Of a DNA stretch of 64,000 nucleotides, positions 24,801 to 37,977 are shown one piece after another (within the stretch, counting starts at the first letter, position 1; every line of letters starts with the position of its first letter). The stretch spans positions 431,641-495,640 of the forward strand of contig FN649743.1 of the NCBI GenBank assembly GCA_000310025.1. The letters are read 5' to 3'. Origin of the DNA: Ectocarpus siliculosus. Lineage: Eukaryota > Sar > Phaeophyceae > Ectocarpales > Ectocarpaceae. A program made the position numbers and the translations under genes. The notes under the pieces are model-generated. The model made no database searches and was not told where the DNA came from. It saw only the letters and a program-made list of their open reading frames with translations.

Positions 24801-27800
24801 TGACGAAAACGGGTTGTTGCTATTGCAGATGAGGCTTTTACGATGCCTCTTCGTTTTCTCTCCGAGGGTGCAGAGGGGTGGAATTGTCTTGTGGTGTAGA
24901 TGGAGGTCTTACTGTTGGTAAGACATTCCAGGAAAATTTTGGTGTAGCAAAAAACTCGCTCATGCGTTAATCTGCTTGACGGCATTCTGACCAAGCTACG
25001 TATCCGGAGTGTAGCCGTCCGAACGAGACTGCCGCAAGGATGGAAACAACATATCAAGATCGGGCGCTCTGTACCATCTCTAGGGCAAAGTTAGCGTCGA
25101 TCTGCAATCGACGCCTGTTGGCATAGTTATTGTGGGGAATCTGAATGAAAAATATCCGGTGTTTTGTAGTCTCACGGAGCGGAATGCCGACGCGCCCGGC
25201 GAGGCGGGAGAGGAGGACACCACCCCCCAGGTGCCGTAGGTCCTAGCCTCCACGTCCGCCCCCTCGGCACACAGAATCAGGGACGCGTTGTCGCCTAGGA
25301 GTTTTATCTGCCACCAACAACAACGCACGTTTTTCACAAGTCGCTATGAACGTGCACATGTTGGAAGTGTGAACGCAAACAGCAGTTGTGCGGGGAAGAA
25401 GGCAGTCGAGGGAGGGGTAGCGCGAACGGGCGCCAAGAGCCGGAAGTGCACGCGTGCCCACCTGCGAGGTGGTTCTACAAAGCTCTCGTGTGGCGTAGGT
25501 CGGGTTTGATACTCGTCGGACCATGCCTGTGCATACTTGTTCCTACGTTGGTATCATGTGTAGCAACTGTAGACGCTTTCGCACCCCCTACTTACATAGG
25601 GTGTGTGACATTGTCTGTCTCTTACATTGGTTGGGAGAAAAAGGCAACCATAGGTTTGCGCCTTACTGGTTGGAAGGTCCGGGCATGCAGTCAGCAAGCA
25701 CCGTAGAGCGTTGGTTTACCTGTGGGTTCTTGAGATGCACCTCGAATTCAATGTGCCGTTTCCCCGGCGCGCCGTCCGATCCCTGAGTCCCACCACCGCC
25801 ACCATGGTTGCTTCCGCCCGCCCGAGCGGTGGTCTCCCCGCCAATGACAACGCCTTTCGACTCTCGTCGCGGGGATCCCGATTGGCGTGGCGAGACGGAG
25901 CTGATGTCTCGAGGGAGGGAAGACGGGGAAAAGGAAGAAACTAGCCGTCCTCGGTGCGCTGGAGAACCCGCCCAACCTCCCGTGGAGGCTGCTGCTGCTG
26001 CGGTCGCGGATGATGATGAATGAATGTCTCCTTTATTGTTTGGGCTTGTGGGCTGTTTCTGGTCCCGCGTCGGTTGATTGAAGTTCTCGTTCAACCTGCA
26101 AATGGTTTGGTATCGGGAGAAGGGGGCCGGGAAGACCGGGGCGGAAAAGGGTCGCGGACGGGAAGTCCGGGGGTCAAGAAGGGACAGGCGCGGCGGGTGG
26201 GGTGCAGACGCAGTGAGGGAGGGCCATGTGGCGGTCGGTAAAACATGGCCTTGGACAGTTAATCGTGTACGTGTCTTTAGTTTTCTTCTCTCAATCTTGG
26301 ATCGTGCTGTCTGGATGACCAACAATACCAATTCAGTCTCGACGACGGGGAATAATTGCAACTCCAACGCTAGGTATCGATCGGGCAGCACAAAATGACA
26401 CGCCGTCAGTCGAAAGAGGGACAAGAAATGCGAACATCACACAGGCATTCGATTGGCCTCGTTGTGAGAAGGTGCATACCACGCGCGGTCTAGTCTCGGT
26501 TGCGTAGTCAGGCTAATTGACTCGGGCGCCAACCTCAAGCAATATTACTCCCAGTCCATGAGGTATGCAAACAATCACATGTTGAAGACGAATTGATCGA
26601 TGGCGTTGGTTCTACCATACACGGCTGGACGGTATTGCAGACATGTAGTGTAGTGTGTGTATCGCCAGTTCGAGGAGATGGGTCATGTCAGCAGGGTACG
26701 TACTTCATTGGGAGTTGTATCACGCGGGTTCATCATCGACAAGAACGAGAGCCGCACCAATGGGCGCACCAACGAAGCTGAGTTTTGGTCCGATACCGCA
26801 CTCACCAATGCAAGAGGGAGTTCGGGTCGTCGTTTCCCTCCCGCCTTCCTCCCCGTGGAGAAGATACGCTTTCCATTGCCGGGCTTGCCATGAAGCTAAG
26901 CTCTGACCCGGCGGAAGATGCTTCCCGGCTTCGATCGGGGCTTCTGTGCGGTAGGAAGAGGCGAAGCAAGTTGACAAGATAAATTCTTCCAATTATGTTT
27001 AGGGTTGGACATGAAACGATCGAAATGACGCTGAGGATATCGTAAAGCAGGGAATAGAGCTCAACGTTGGGGTCCAATCTTTCGCAACGGAAAGAATTTT
27101 TCTAGGTCGGACTATTGTTGTGGATTTGTATGGCCAAGGGACAAGTGGCCATTCATCTTTCCAGCATCAGGTCTGTGGCTACGAAGGGCTCTTTTGAGCA
27201 AAGAGGCTGTGATACGGGATAGGGACACGCTGCCCTACTTGAGCCTGCCACTCAAAGAGGAGATATCACTGCATGCGGAAAAGTGGGTGGGACTCCTTCA
27301 AGTGATGTGCCCAAGGGCTGAGGAGAGAGTTTCTTATCTGCTGCAAGGAAGACATGGGGGTGAAGGAGTCCGAGGTTGACTGACAACCGTTTGCTACTCG
27401 ATGCGATTCGATTGTCCTTGTGTCGGGCAGATCGCTGCAGTCTCGGACAAGTACCTTGCGACGAAGGCTGCTGGACTCCTGATGGTTTCCGGGCTACGCC
27501 CCCCCTCCGTGTCTATCCTGGGGGGAGTGGAGCGAAAGCGACAGGGTGATCGCGAATTTTCACCACCACCATCGTTTCCGTCGCCTTGCTCGCCGCTTTC
27601 CTTCTCCCCTTCGCTCCCCCCTTCTTCGTCGCGAGAGTAACCGCTACCGTTAGGGCTACGCGAGCTTTGTTGCTTCTCTTTCGAGCCGACGGCAGCACTG
27701 TTGCTACGCCCACCACCATCTTCACTACCGCACGCTGCTTCTGAAAGCGCTTGGGTTCGAACAGGCGAGCTGGTGGCGCTCTTGGGCATGCGGATGCCAC

Positions 27801-30800
27801 CGCCGCTGCCGCCGCCGCCGCCGCCGCCGCCGCCACCGGTCCCTTCGGGTATTGTGGCCGGTAGAACCGCGTTCAAGCGCAACACTGGGTTTCCAGGATC
27901 AGAGGCCCTCCTAGCAGTCACCCCGCCACCGCCGCTCCCGTTGGCACCTTGAGAGGGAGACACAAAAGAGGACGGTCGCCACCTGCCGGAACGCGACAAC
28001 CCGCTAGCGGCGGAATCCGCGCTGGCGTTGTCGGGGGCGGGAGCGCGCCTCTTGGCGCTAGCGGTTTCGTTGACGTCGCGGAATGGTGCTGAGTCGTCTT
28101 CTTCTCCGGAGTGAGAGGCACACTGGGGCGTCGTGAACGACTCCACAGCATCGGAAATGAACAAAAACTGAGGGCGAAATGCGGGTGGGTGGTGTGGGGC
28201 CACGCGAAAATGGCGATACGCGGAGGGAGGCGGGAGGGGAAGATGGGGAGTAAGGAGCAACGTTGGTGGTAGGCGCCAATCAACTTATTACGTCGAGAAA
28301 AGAGATTCCACATACAGTGGGTGGCTCGGTATCATGCCGGTGGTTGACAGCCGATACCACCGGCATTATAGCGGGAGACTGGCATTACATAGAATCGGCC
28401 TCTATAATGCCGATTCCAGCATTGCTGAGGGTCTAGGGATTCCGCTATACTGCCGGTACCGGCATTACAAAAGAAACCGTCTACCACAAAACGTGTAGCA
28501 CACACCACAAGCATCAGGTGATGGGGGGAAAATGACAGTGGATGCTGTGACAGGAGGTTTGGTAAGCATTCCGCGATCGAGCAGATTTCAGAAGAGGCGC
28601 GTGCATCTAAGGGCCGCCGCATGTTTGCTCATCCCTCCATGCATCTTTGGTTCTATCCCTTGATACTTATTTTTTCGCAGAGCTGCTCAGCAGTGTCTGT
28701 GCACCAACTCTTCCTTGACGTATAATATTCACCTCTGGTGCCTCCCCGTCACTCACTCGCTAAAACACACATGATATATATCGTACGCAAATATCGAGAA
28801 ATAAAATGAAGCAACAAACAGTACGAAAATAAACATCTGAACACACCCATTTACTACGTGGCGCATAACCGGCGAATACCCGCTCACACAGAACAAGGAA
28901 AAAAAAACAACAGAGAAAACCCAGCTACTAGTGGTCAGGCTGCTGGTTCTGGTGTTTGGCTAACAACGGCAACCAACCGTACGACGCACAAACCTACCAA
29001 CAGGTTCCACCGAACAAACAACCAAACTACTTATTAGGATGCTGAATCGACTCAAAAACTAGCAGGCATGCATCAGATCTTGTCGAAGTAGCCCCTCATG
29101 ATGCGGTAAGGTACAGCTGGTAGGGGTATATGGCCTCGAAGTGTGTGTGTGTGGTGGTGTGCTGTGTGTACAGTCCTGATGTGTGTGCAAGCAATCTTGA
29201 GAACCGGCATTATTCACTGGCCAGCTATTCGCTGGCCAACAACCCCCAGAACCGGCATTTTACCGGCTTGAAGTTGTGCCAGCCGATTTCCCCGGCATCA
29301 TGGCTGGCAACCGGCCTTATTTCGACCGGCATTATATCGGGCCACCTACTGTATCAAATAGGGGGTAATAGAACGAGAGAGGGGGCGGGAGGTTTGGAGC
29401 CTCGTTTCGACTAATTGTCTTTCTGGTTCCGGAGCTGTCTTTCGCTAAATCATGGTTAGCGCTGGAAAACACGTTGGGCACTGCACCCAATCCTCCGATG
29501 CCCCGGTTCTGAAGGAGGGTTGGCATCAAGACGAAGGAATTGTCCCTCCTCCGCGTCGGAGAGGCGCACGTGGCATCGGCGCGCTGTGCCTGAATCTAGT
29601 AGGCAACGTGTACTCTGTGACATCCTTTTCGCAGCTAATGGACAACGCAACACGGATATTTGTCAGTTTCGCGTGAGGGGACGTACATCTCGATCGAACG
29701 TGGAACTCATCACCCATGTTATCGAAGTTTCGCCGGTAGTAGGCGGGGGTCGTAGTAGGGGGGGGGGGGGGGGGTACTCATAGTCGTGCATGCCGTAGTC
29801 GTTTGACCATTGACCTCGCATCCCTACAAAGCCGGGACGGAGCACGCCGGGTTCTCACCGGACCAGGCTCTCACATCACCAAGCGCGAAGCGCCGTGAGG
29901 TATTTGGCGAGTCGCATGAAGGGTGAGCTGCATCCTGCTAAGGGTGTTCGGCATCTTGTGCTTACTTCCTTGCGTACGGATGACAGCTACGTATGACTTA
30001 ATTTATTTCCTGGTGCTTTCACTTCCAGAGACAGTTGTAAGCACTGTGTAACTGCCTCGAGGATGCTTGACCATTTTAACACAACGTGGTGCGATCATCC
30101 CCCGTTGCGCGGAGTGAGGTTTCTCGACCCCGCACAACATGATCTACTCGACCACCATTATGGTTACCGCCAAAAAAAAAAAACGAGGTAAAAAAAAAAA
30201 AACGGTAACCTGGTTGCCGAGTTCACGAAGTGAATTGGCCTGTTTTACAACGTCGTTGCGAAGCGACGAAAACCCAACCCCGATGGCAAACACCGGGGGG
30301 GGCGTAGTAGGGGGGGGGATCCGTCCACCTTCCCCGTGGAACCGCCACACGGCAGCAACAAGAACAAACTCTGCTTGCGGCGTGAGCCACGCTCAGGATT
30401 CTCACACCACGCCCTGCCTCTGCCCTCTCCACTCACCACGCTGTCTCTAATCTCCAGCGTCCACACCAGTCGGAGGCCGTCCAACACAACCAAGTTCGTT
30501 GCCCCCGGATTGGCAACGACGTCTTTCTCTCCCGAGGTTCTCGGGGGGGGAGCTACGGCGACTTTCCGGTCAGGCACCGCACCGTCGGGGGCCGACGACG
30601 TTGCCGTTCCCGGTCGTGGCGGTAGCAGCGGGGTGCGAGGAGAAAGGGGTGGGGTGGGGCCTGACTTCGACGGCGGCTTCGCCGAAGGGGACGCACACGA
30701 TGCCCGACGACGGGGAAACCTGACGTTCTTTATGTTCCCTCTCCGGGGGCTCCGCGACGCGTCCTCGGGGGGGGTAGTCACGGCTTCCTCGCGCGCCGCT

Positions 30801-33800
30801 CCTCCTTCCCCCCCGGTTGCTTTCGGCGGTGCTGCTGCAGCGGGCGGTGGTATCACGAGCCTCGCCGCCGACCGGATTCTTCCCACGCTGTTGCCCAATA
30901 AGCCGGCGGCGAGCTTTGGTTGTTGCCGGAGACCTTCGGCGTCTGGTGGGACGTCGGCTGCAGCAGGCGACTGGTTCTCTCCGGCGTTGTGGCTGTTCTT
31001 GGCTTTGTCATTTCCAAATGCACTAGCGTCACAAGTAGCGGCAGCGGCGTTGTCGCCGTCCGTAGGACTTCCGCTCCCGGGGGCCGCCGGTACAGAAACC
31101 ATTGATCCCTTCGCAGCAGCAGAGGGTTTCCCCGTGACGCCAGCATTGGCGCGGGGGCGCGGAGGAAGAGGGGGAGGACGAGAATGAGGGCTAGGGCAAG
31201 GCACAAGCCCGCCACCGACCGGCAAGCCGAGTTTTCTTGCGTTCCTCGTCGCCCCCGCCGTCGCTACGCCTACCGTTGTACCTTCGGCCACGCCAGCAGT
31301 TCTTGGCGTTGTAGCTGATGCTGCTGCTGCTGTTGCTGCTGCTGCTCCTGCTGCCGCCACTGGTGCTGCTGGTGGAGGTTTGGGCCCGCCCTTTCTTTGG
31401 AAAACGAGTTGCTCGGCCCGAAGGATGGCGTTCTTGTCAGCAGCGCCTGCAAGGGAGCGGTCTAGAGAAGCGAAGAGGTCGGTGCTCTCTCGTTGCCGGC
31501 CGGCCTTTCGTGGAGCGACAAGTGGATTGGGGGAACGTGCCGTACGTGCGAAGGGAAGGGTAGCGGGTGGATGAAAGAGTGGTGGATTGGTGGGCTGTAT
31601 TTCGCAGTCGGATGTTGGAATGAATATGCTTAGGTAGAGCAGATCGAGAAATGATTCCCATAGCCCAGCATGAATCGACCGCGTTAAGCAACACTCCGAA
31701 TAAGAGTAAGTATGTTTCGTGAGTTTTAGTTCAGACGACCACAAACTCTTCGACGTGTTGTGGTGCGAGCCTATAGACCCTCTTGAAGGTACGCCTGCGA
31801 TTCCGACGCCTTTCGAGCATATCTGAACATTCTCTACCTTGCCATGAGTAGGCGTGGTGGGGAGGCGAGGAGTACCCCGGCTGTCACGGTAAGATAAGCG
31901 CCGACCGATCCACAGGCGAGACAGCCTTTGCCCTCCGAAAGAAGGAGGGGACGGGGGCAAGCTCTCCCCTCCTTCGCCACTCTCGCGGCGACTATCGGCG
32001 TGCGAGGGGTCGTCGAGGGCGACGTCGAGTCGAGAAAGACGGACAGCATAGAGGCGCAGCTCGACGTGTTTCCCACTGGCGCTGCTGTCGCCGATGCTGC
32101 CGCTGGTTGAGGCATCGATACTGTTCGTATGGAGGGGGGCGGGCAAGCGAAAATGGTTGAAGGATGGTAGACCTACCAAGAAGGAGAAAAATTCGACCCT
32201 GGCGGGCAAGGTGTATGCCACGAATGTCATTTTAATTAAGCACCAAAGCTATTATGATAGCTTATTTCACACGACGTGGTTCGTGATTGCCGGGGTAACG
32301 ATGATCAACCAGTAACCGGTTCATATTCTGCGGCCGCACGACCTGCACACCCACTGCCAGTTGGAAGCTGCGAAACATGTGGGTCTACTGCGAAACGTAC
32401 CACGGGCAGCTATTCGGAAGCCAACCTCAACGTACACGCGCGGTAGGGGAACAAGAAAACCCAACACCCAACCATGACATAGAGAGTCAACCAACCTGTC
32501 AATGTCCAACGCAAATCCGTCACGGTTGTCGGCTCCTCTCCACGTCGCGAGGGCGAGCCCGCGCACGGACGCGCGCACGCTCACGGACTCGACCAGCGTT
32601 AAGATGTTGGCTTCCTCGGGGTCCTCGGTAGGCTCCGAGACGCCCGCCGTAGGTCTCTGTGCGGTTTGAGGAGTTGACGTCGTTGCTGCTGAGGACGCAG
32701 CCGCCGTCGCCCCGTGTCTCGAGTTTTCCCCCGGCGGCGTTGCGGAGGACATCTCCGCCTCGTAGTCGTCGGTGGCGGCGGCGGCGGTGCCGGCGATTGG
32801 GAGTGGCATGAACCACTGGATGAGGTCGAGGCGCAAGGCTATCCAGAAACCCTGCCCGAAAACGTGCTCTTCTCTCTCCCCCTGAGGCGAGAGGAGCGGC
32901 GGAACGCAAGCAGCGCCGACGAAAGAGACGCGAAAGGATGACAAACGAAGCAGAGTGAAGGAGAAATCAAGAAACGGATAGGAATCAGTCAATCATGAGG
33001 TCGAGTAGCACCACTCACGCCGACACGAAGAAATTTCGATTGATGCCCATACCGCAGTGCGACACTTTGCCAGTATTCCGCCCGAAAAACGCAGGTCTTG
33101 GTCAGGTGTTCTCATCACATGCACCGTCCGTCAGTCGAATGGGGGAAAGCGAGAGACCTCGCTCCCCAGCAGCATCTGGCAGGAGTTCTACGTACAAATC
33201 TTATTGTACAAGACGTTTCTACCTGTGCAGGTTCCGCGTTGAAGGAATCCCTTGCCTCTCCTTGGCAACCAGACGGCCGCGAAGGACAAGACGCAGGCCC
33301 ACTGAACCTCCCTCCCGCTGCTGCCGCCGAATCTAATTCCGCAAATCCAGACAGGCCACCGGCGGTTTCGTTGTCATCGTTCGCCGTGATAAAGAGCGAC
33401 GGGAATGGTTGCCGTCTCGATGTATGTTCTTGTCCCCCTTCTCCCTCTTCCTCTCCTCCACCACCAACGCTACCTCCTCCCTCTTCGTTGCTCCTGCTGC
33501 CAACGGTGCTGCTGCGGTCGGCGAGCGCCTCAACCTCGCCCCCACCGCCATCGAACACTTGCCGCGCGATGCTCAGCTTGTCTCCCCGCCTCGCTTCAGC
33601 CTGCTCCAGAGGAGCCTGTTCTTCTAGCTTATCGTTAACGGTCCTGGAACGCCTTCGCCTCATGTCCGAAAGGAACCCGCTGCCGGTTACATTACCGTGG
33701 CCCGCCACCTCGGGTGCCTTCGCCCTCCTCCACCGCCGGGGCCGCAAGGGCCCGTCCGAGTCAGCGCGTTGGTGGCGGTGCGCGCGGAGCCCGCTGCAGG

Positions 33801-36800
33801 TGTCGCTCCCGCCCGCGTCGTCGTCGTCCTCCTCCTTGTCCTCCTCGCCCATTGGTTTGCTCCTAGGGAAGGAGTTAGGCCTCCTGGCGTGATCATCGCC
33901 GCTGCTGCTGCCGTTGTTTCTGGGGACACGTTTCAGGGTTCCCCCGTGGACGGGTGATATCCCGAGACTGCCGCCGCCGCCGCTGCTGCTGATTGTCCTC
34001 CTTACGGGTACGGGACTCGTAGCGCGGGATACACACGTTCCTCCCTGTCCCTGCGGAGATTGTCTGTCGCCGCCGCCGCCGCCGATCTTGTCCGGCGATA
34101 TTTCCGCCGAGACCTTGAGTTTCAGACCTGTCGCTCGGTAGGGCGCCCACAAGTCGCTGTGACCGTTGGTGCCCGTGGCAGTGGCGGAGTTGTTGGTCTC
34201 ACTACGGTTCCCTTCGACGGACGGATTGGCAGGACGAGATGCCGGTATCGGCGGGGAACAAAACCCAGCCCCTCCGCCGGAAGAGACGCCGGAAGAGACG
34301 CCGGAAGAGACGCCGGAGGTGGCGGTGGCGGTGGCGGTGGTGGTGGCAATGGCGGCGGCACTGCCAGCGACCGCGCCCCTTCCGTCTTCTCTGCCCTGGC
34401 CGACCGTACCGGCAGTCGAAATAATCTCGAGGTGGTGGCCGTTGGGACCGGCGTGTCCCGCACAGGTCCATGCGATGTCTAGTATCACCATTATCTCCGC
34501 AACGAAGGCGACGCTGGCAAAACGGGGGCAATAAAAAGAGCGGGTGCCATTGACATGAGAAACGTTGAAGTGTATCTAGAGGTCATGCTTCGTGATGCCG
34601 TCGCCTGACGCACGTTTACAACGGGTGTGACGTTCACCCCCTCGCCTCGTTCTTGCGTTCACCAGACCCAGAGTCTCGGTGAATTTCGAGCCATCCTACC
34701 TGCACAACTGCTGGATAACACTGGTACCACTTTGCGCTCACTCCCGCTCTCACCTGTGCCGCGCGCCGAAAATGCCGCCACTGTCACCCAGGCCCTTAGC
34801 TGTCCCGCCGTTGCCGCCGTCGAGGACATCTCCTACCCCCCGCTTCGCCTGGAAAGCGGGGCAATCCATTCGCATCACTCCTCCCACGTTGCTGCTGGGG
34901 AGGCCGCTAACGAAGGGTGCTACCCCCACCGAGTTGGACGGCGAAAGCGACGGAAAACTGCAGCGTCCTTCCTGTTGGCGTTGCGGGTGCGAAGAATTTT
35001 CCTCGGAGGAGAAGGCGTCTGCTGCGACGGCCGCCGCTGAGCCCAACGCGGCAGCGGCGCTTGTTCTTCTACCGTAGACGTTGCCACTACAGCCCCCGCT
35101 GCCGCGTTCGCGGTCGAGCCCGGACAACGGGCACGGAGGAGTTTTGTTGGGATGCTGGTATCGCCTTGAGGCTGGTCGGATCCGCGTGTTCTGCCCTCTG
35201 CTTACAGGGCTCTGACAAGGGCTGGCGTGCGAACTGCTGCTTCCTCGCCGGCGAAGATCTGCGGGCGGGCCTGATGCTGACGGCAACGGAAAAAAGAATA
35301 CAGTTGGGGGGCGAGGGAAAGCTCAGCAGCGAAAGTTCCGCCGCCGGACCACCGCCAGCCCAAACTGTTGGTGCGAAGCTACTCCCGTCCAGGGAGGAGA
35401 AAATCGAGTTGCACGATTTCTTCTCGAGATGTTGCAATCTATCGGAAAAGAAACGGGCCGCGTCAATAACCGCTGAATGAAGCACCTAAGGGTATCTTTC
35501 TGTATCGCAGCCGTTTCTGCGACCCGATATCGCGCGGGAACGGAGAGGGGTTCACGGTGAGCATAGAGTGACTAAGGTCGACTTGATGCGTGGATGTGGA
35601 ACCGTCTGTAAGACGTGTGGAGAGGTTGAACGCATTTTCAAAGGATCTCAACCGCGGTGCCGGTAGGGCGGACAACAAGGCGGACACATTGTGGATTTCG
35701 AGAAGCCTGCGAAGTTGACTACGCCCTTGCTGTTCTCTGTCTTCAGCATTTTCTCCTTGAGACTGTCTCCGGCCCGTAAAGTATGCCGGACGGCTAGTGG
35801 AGCTGCTTGGTGGCAGGGTGCTGCTGGAACTCACCTACGTCCTCCATTCTAAGCACCTCCGCAGGGGGCCGGGCTGGGGTGGAAAGCAAGGTGTGTTGCA
35901 GGTTCAGGTCCAGATGTCCACAAGTGTACGCCACCTAAGAACGGCAAAGAGAGAACAAAAGGTATGAGCTAAACCCTTGAAGGTAAGGCGAGCACCTAAG
36001 TCACCCACCCTTCAAGACCCGGACCGACAAGTCCAGATGACCCACGGCTTCCCCGCCTTATCGCTGTACAAAACCGGGAGCGTTTACACCCGTGCCAACC
36101 TGTTCGTGCGAAACCGATATGACCACTCACTTGTAAATACACGTGTAGACATATGCAGCCAAAATAGTTACGTGACGTACCTTAGCTTTGGACACCAGCA
36201 GCCTCAAACTCGCCCCGAGTGCAGCCGGTGAGCGGCCAAGCAGCGCAGTGACTTCCACCTTGTCCGCGTCGAGAGAAAGCTGTCCATGCAAGAGGCATCT
36301 GTCATCATCCAACCGGATCATACAACCACGCAACCGGAACACATATGAGCGTGTTCATGATTCGAGGCCGTGAGTGGGAGCTAACTCGGTGCGCGCATGC
36401 ACCCATTTGTCAACAACAAGGAAACGGGATGGACCCGATGCTGCTGGTCGCGCCATTTTCTGCGCACACCAGCAAAAAAAACCTTGGCCTGAAGTCGGTC
36501 GACGAAATGGTCGCAAACTATATCGACGTACCAAGGATCTGTGCCACCCCAAAGCTCTCAAGTAATAGAGCTGAGCTATGTAGAGTTATCGAAGAAGGGA
36601 ACGGATCGTGGTCGGGCGGATAGCCTCCATGAACGGTACTCAAACTCAAACGCGCGCGCGCCCGGTCGTCCCACCCTACCTCAGCCTATCCCAGAACTCC
36701 ACATGCGGCGCCGGTACTGCTGTGGGGGCGGTGGACGGTGTGTGATCGGCCGCGCCTTCCCGGCATCCATCGTCTTTCTCTCCATCCACCCCCCCCCCTT

Positions 36801-37937
36801 GGTCTTCGTCCGTCTCCTTAACCTTGCCATCCTCCAGCGTAGTCGACGACTCGAGCCTCACGTCGGAAGGTGACGAAGAGTACACGGACTCCGTCGCACC
36901 GGGGCGCCGTTGATCGCAGCCTCCATTATCGGTCGCGGCCACCCCTGTCGCCGTTGAATCGTGTTCCTCTTGGTTCGACAACGACGGCTGAAGGCGAACC
37001 AGGGCTTCGACGAGTTCAATAACTGTGTCTTTCAGACACGCGCCCTAGACGTAATTCAGCAGTTTTGGAGAAAGGGCGGAACATGAAGAGAGAAAGGAAA
37101 CGTGAAGGTTGCGGGTTCTTGCGGGAGGGCGTTGTGTTGTTGGATGCCCGACGTACCGAACCGAACATTCCGTGCGCACGTACGCCTTCTTCCGTCTCTG
37201 TATCCCCCATCCTACCAACGGGTGTTGCGCGCGGCGTTCCGTCGCTCGAGAGGCTGGTTCCTCGTCTCCGGCTTACCGCCCAAAATCCGTCGGTTACGTG
37301 GACTATATCTCGTACTCAACTTTCGTTGATTGCCCGTCGGGGTGTCGATGCTCGTTGAAGCAACCATACACACGCTCTCAACCCCCGCAGCTACCACACC
37401 CCGCTCCCGTTGCCTGTCTGTCGTTACATAACTCACGTGCACGAAGGTCACTCCTTTTACGCCACCCCCGAGGTCGCCGTACAGTTTCCCTGCAGTGCCG
37501 TCCGACCGGACCGAGAACTCAGCGTGGTTCGTCGTCGGATCGACGCGGCAGCCACCACCATCGCCATAGCACCAATCTTGTCCTCGTCGCAGCAGGACCA
37601 CCTCCGGTGCAGTTGCTGGTGACTGGTCCGCCTCCCTCCATGCCCCATCCGCGGCAGTGCCGTCATTGGGATCTATGGCGGTGCCTGGGCTTGTTGCTGC
37701 TGCTGCTGCTGCTGACACCGCAGCCACTCTTGCTAGTGGATGATGTCGAGAGGATGACGATAGGCGAGTGTACTCGTAGCGGCGCGTGCTGTTCGTCCCA
37801 GCAATCGCAACTTGATTGGACCGGGAATCAGGTTTCGAGGGAGGGGTAGGGGGATTGAGGGCCGTTCGACAAAACGACTGTACTGAGGGTCACAGCATAT
37901 TAAAGAGCCTACAATACCCATAGCGACGGCATTAGCG

Positions 37938-37977
<40 letters not shown>

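Noticed and set aside
29775-29820. tRNA-like A-box in the reverse complement of repeat A (tggtcaatgg)
   Set aside because: It lies at the wrong end relative to the G/C-run for a SINE promoter and no B-box follows; taken as chance.
30336-31187. 283-residue plus-strand ORF
   Set aside because: It is antisense to exon 30437-31594, whose minus-strand frame carries family motifs and correct splice sites; GC-rich exons are often open on both strands.
33098-33892. 264-residue plus-strand ORF
   Set aside because: Antisense shadow of the exon 33223-34513.
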